Shown: positions 12,107-14,228 of the stretch, piece after piece
Position numbering within the stretch: the stretch's first letter is position 1
Layout of the letters: every line of letters begins with the position of its first letter
Assembly (NCBI GenBank): GCA_002404095.1
Contig: DHJA01000292.1
Location: 1 to 14,228, forward strand
Direction: 5' to 3'
Source of the DNA: Planctomycetaceae bacterium UBA4732
GTDB taxonomy: Bacteria; Planctomycetota; Planctomycetia; Gemmatales; Gemmataceae
DNA: 14,228 nucleotides
The notes under the pieces: model-generated
Database searches by the model: none
The model's input: the letters and a program-made list of their open reading frames with translations, nothing else
What the model was told of the DNA's origin: nothing
Position numbers and translations under genes: made by a program

Positions 12107-13240
12107 ATGCGGGCTTTCATCGTCAGCGATCACGAATCGGTCACCGCCAAGGTCCGGCAGGTGCTGCTCGGCGAAGGGCAGGACTGCCCGGCCGCGCACG
12201 TCCTCTCGCTGGGCCTGGCGGCGGACCATCTGGGCCAAAGCGACCCCGAGTTGATCGTGATCGTGCTGTCCGCCGACCCCGCGCGGGCGTTGGAAGTGCT
12301 AGGCGACCTACGGGCCGGGACCAAGGCCCGCCTGCTCGCCGTGGGGCCCTCCGCCGACTCGAAACTGGTCCTCCGCGCCCTCCGCGCGGGGGCCGACGAC
12401 TACGTGGACGAGGCCGATTTGCAGCCCGAACTGGAGACCGCCCTCCGGCGCCTGGCGACGGCGCGGGACAGCCAGGAGCAGCCCGGGCGGACCATCGCCG
12501 TGCTGGGGCCCAGCGGCGGCTGCGGGTCGAGCACGGTGGCGGTCAACGTGGCCGCCATGCTGGCCAAGACGCACCACAGGGCCGCGCTGATCGACCTGAA
12601 GCTGGAGGCGGACGACCTAGCCGCGCTGCTGAGCCTAAAACCGACCCATACCCTGGCCGACTTGTGTCAGAACGCCGGCCGGATGGACCGTGTCATGTTC
12701 GAGCGCTCGCTCGTGCGGCACGCCAGCGGCGTCCACCTGCTGGCCCCGCCGCGGGTGCTGGCCGACGTTCCTCTCGTCACTGCCGAAGGGGTCCGTCAGG
12801 CGTTGACGCTGGCCCGCACCCTGTTCCCCTACGTGGTGATCGACCTCGATCACTCGTACCGGGAAGAGCAGCTTCAGGCTCTCCGTCAGGCCGACATTGT
12901 GCTCCTCGTCTTGCGCCTGGACTTCACGTCGCTGCGGGGCGCACGGCGGACCCTGGAACACCTGGAGCGCATGGGAATCGGGCGCGACCGCGTCCGCTTG
13001 GTAGTCAACCGCCACGGGCAGCCCAAGGAGGTGCCCGCCTCCAAAGCCGAGGAGGCCCTGGGCGTCAAGATTTTCCACTACGTACCCGACGACCCCGCCA
13101 CCATTAACCGGGCCAACAACAACGGCGTGCCCGCCGTGTTGGAGTACCCCTCGACACGGGTGAGCAAGAGCCTTGCCAAGCTGGCGCACGGAGTCAACGG
13201 CCGGTACGAGGGTCCAGGAACGGCGGGCGCGAAGCGGTAA
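12107..13240 (+). CDS. cpaE: CpaE/TadZ-like pilus localisation ATPase (MinD/ParA-like)
   Basis: A 377-aa protein with two domains. Residues 1-120 resemble a degenerate response-regulator receiver (LLAVGPSADSKLVLRALRAGADDYV) lacking a clear phospho-acceptor Asp. Residues 128-360 form a MinD/ParA-like P-loop ATPase: GPSGGCGSST (134-143) at the deviant Walker A position, LIDLKLEADDLAALL with D163, and VVIDLDH (243-249) as Walker B. Both lysines of the canonical deviant Walker A (KGGxGKT) are replaced. CpaE-type proteins commonly lack the second one, but loss of the first is less usual. TadZ/CpaE places the Tad machine, often at a pole. The gene begins 30 bp after cpaB with a weak AGAGG site, and cpaF follows after 60 bp. 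Confidence 0.9.
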   Translation: MRAFIVSDHESVTAKVRQVLLGEGQDCPAAHVLSLGLAADHLGQSDPELIVIVLSADPARALEVLGDLRAGTKARLLAVGPSADSKLVLRALRAGADDYVDEADLQPELETALRRLATARDSQEQPGRTIAVLGPSGGCGSSTVAVNVAAMLAKTHHRAALIDLKLEADDLAALLSLKPTHTLADLCQNAGRMDRVMFERSLVRHASGVHLLAPPRVLADVPLVTAEGVRQALTLARTLFPYVVIDLDHSYREEQLQALRQADIVLLVLRLDFTSLRGARRTLEHLERMGIGRDRVRLVVNRHGQPKEVPASKAEEALGVKIFHYVPDDPATINRANNNGVPAVLEYPSTRVSKSLAKLAHGVNGRYEGPGTAGAKR

Positions 13241-13257
13241 CCGAGAACCACAAGCGG

Positions 13258-13279
13258 CGTTTCGGCGCGGGCCGAAGCG
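13258..13279 (+). promoter_or_regulatory. Stem-loop between cpaE and cpaF
   Basis: A 9-bp stem (13258-13266 with 13271-13279, one G-U pair in RNA) with a 4-nt loop ends 7 nt before the GGAGG ribosome binding site of cpaF. No T-run follows. It could influence translation initiation or stability of the cpaF message. Confidence 0.45.
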
Positions 13280-13300
13280 TGGCGACGGAGGCCGACAACC

Positions 13301-14228
13301 ATGAGCCAAATACACACGAACGGCAACCACTACGCGAATGGCGCGGTCCCGGTCGTCGAGGATCGCCTCCTCCGCCACAAGCGGGAGTTGCATCAGCAGC
13401 TCATCGCATCCATGGACCTCTCCACCATCGGGACGATGAAGGACGACGAACTCCGCATCGAGGTCCGCCGCGCCGCCGAGGCCTTGTGCCGCCACAGCGC
13501 CGACCTGCTCAGCATGAGCGAGCGCGAGCGGCTGGTCAACGAGGTGCTCGACGAGACGTTCGGGTTAGGTCCCCTAGAGCCTTTGCTCCGCGACCCGACC
13601 ATCTCCGACATCCTGATTAACGGCCCCAAGACGGTCTTCGTCGAGCGCCGGGGGCGGCTGGAGCGGGCCGAAATCGCCTTCAACGACGAGCGCCACCTGC
13701 TCCAGATCATCCAGCGGATCGCGGCCCGGGTCGGCCGCCGCGTGGACGAAACCAGCCCCATGGTGGACGCCCGACTGCCCGACGGCAGCCGCGTCAACGC
13801 CATCATCCCCCCGCTTGCCCTCGACGGCTCGCTGATGTCGATCCGCCGGTTCGGGACCACGCCGCTGCTGGCCGCGGACCTTGTGGCCAAGAAGTCCATC
13901 ACGCCCGAAATGGTGCGCTTCCTGTCGGCCTGCGTCCAGGCCCGGGTCAGCGTGCTCATCTCCGGCGGCACCGGCAGCGGCAAGACCACCCTCCTGAACA
14001 TGCTCTCGGCCTACATCCCCGAAGACGAGCGGGTGGCCACCATCGAGGACGCCGCCGAACTTCGCCTACAGCAGCCCCACGTCGTGCGCATGGAGACCCG
14101 CGCCGCCAACATCGAGGGGACGGGGGAGGTGACGATGCGCGACTTGGTGCGCAACGCCCTCCGTATGCGGCCGGATCGCGTCATCATCGGCGAGTGCCGC
14201 GGCCCCGAGGCGCTGGACATGCTCCAGG
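13301..14228 (+). CDS. cpaF: CpaF/TadA secretion ATPase, 3'-partial at window edge
   Basis: The first 309 codons of the type II/IV secretion ATPase that drives Flp pilus assembly. A helical N-terminal domain (to about residue 75) leads into [22 protein letters not shown], the conserved CpaF entry motif. [22 protein letters not shown] and SIRRFG follow. Walker A is GGTGSGKTT (222-230, K228). The Asp box region is [22 protein letters not shown], and Walker B is [21 protein letters not shown] with E298. Everything needed for hexameric ATPase function up to this point is intact. The window ends inside the gene, so the His box and C-terminus are not visible. GGAGG (13287-13291) supports ATG 13301. 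TadB/TadC-like genes would be expected downstream. Confidence 0.94.
   Translation, partial: MSQIHTNGNHYANGAVPVVEDRLLRHKRELHQQLIASMDLSTIGTMKDDELRIEVRRAAEALCRHSADLLSMSERERLVNEVLDETFGLGPLEPLLRDPTISDILINGPKTVFVERRGRLERAEIAFNDERHLLQIIQRIAARVGRRVDETSPMVDARLPDGSRVNAIIPPLALDGSLMSIRRFGTTPLLAADLVAKKSITPEMVRFLSACVQARVSVLISGGTGSGKTTLLNMLSAYIPEDERVATIEDAAELRLQQPHVVRMETRAANIEGTGEVTMRDLVRNALRMRPDRVIIGECRGPEALDMLQ

Overview
The window looks like chromosomal DNA from a GC-rich, diderm environmental bacterium. A planctomycete is my best guess, inferred from serial GT87-type membrane glycosyltransferases beside a Flp/Tad pilus locus, from the style of the pilin and CpaE proteins, and from short intergenic palindromes. 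No rRNA or other taxonomic marker is present, so this is an inference.

Layout: (1) Bases 1-6384, plus strand: five consecutive genes for polytopic GT-C-fold membrane proteins. Four are GT87-like (old name DUF2029) and one is a divergent GT-C-like protein. They are tightly spaced, and the fourth and fifth overlap by 22 bp. The first may begin outside the window. (2) Bases 6432-9322, minus strand: two more GT-C/GT87-like genes, converging on the first group and joined to each other by an ATGA stop/start overlap. (3) Bases 9323-9712: a 390-bp divergent intergenic region rich in inverted repeats, including a perfect 11-bp-arm palindrome. (4) Bases 9713-14228, plus strand: the start of a Flp/Tad (type IVb/IVc pilus) operon. 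It holds three small Flp prepilins (two too short to be obvious), a TadV/CpaA prepilin peptidase, CpaB/RcpC, CpaE/TadZ and a CpaF/TadA ATPase cut by the window edge after its Walker B box.

How the genes work together: in the pilus operon the peptidase processes the three pilins at a Gly before a +5 Glu-Tyr. CpaF powers assembly, CpaE places the machine in the cell, and CpaB is the periplasmic partner of the secretin. No secretin gene (CpaC/RcpA) lies in its usual place between CpaB and CpaE. The seven GT-C proteins probably transfer sugars from polyprenyl-phosphate donors outside the cytoplasmic membrane; their acceptors cannot be read from sequence.

The least expected signals are non-coding or evolutionary. 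An 88-nt element between flp1 and flp2 folds as a three-way junction closed by a 24-bp stem. A terminator-like hairpin follows flp2, and most other operon spacers also carry stems. A 54-bp near-identical segment heads two neighbouring GT genes and appears to have been pasted in frame just before the older start codon of one of them. A short REP-like palindrome forms the 3' end of one GT87 gene.
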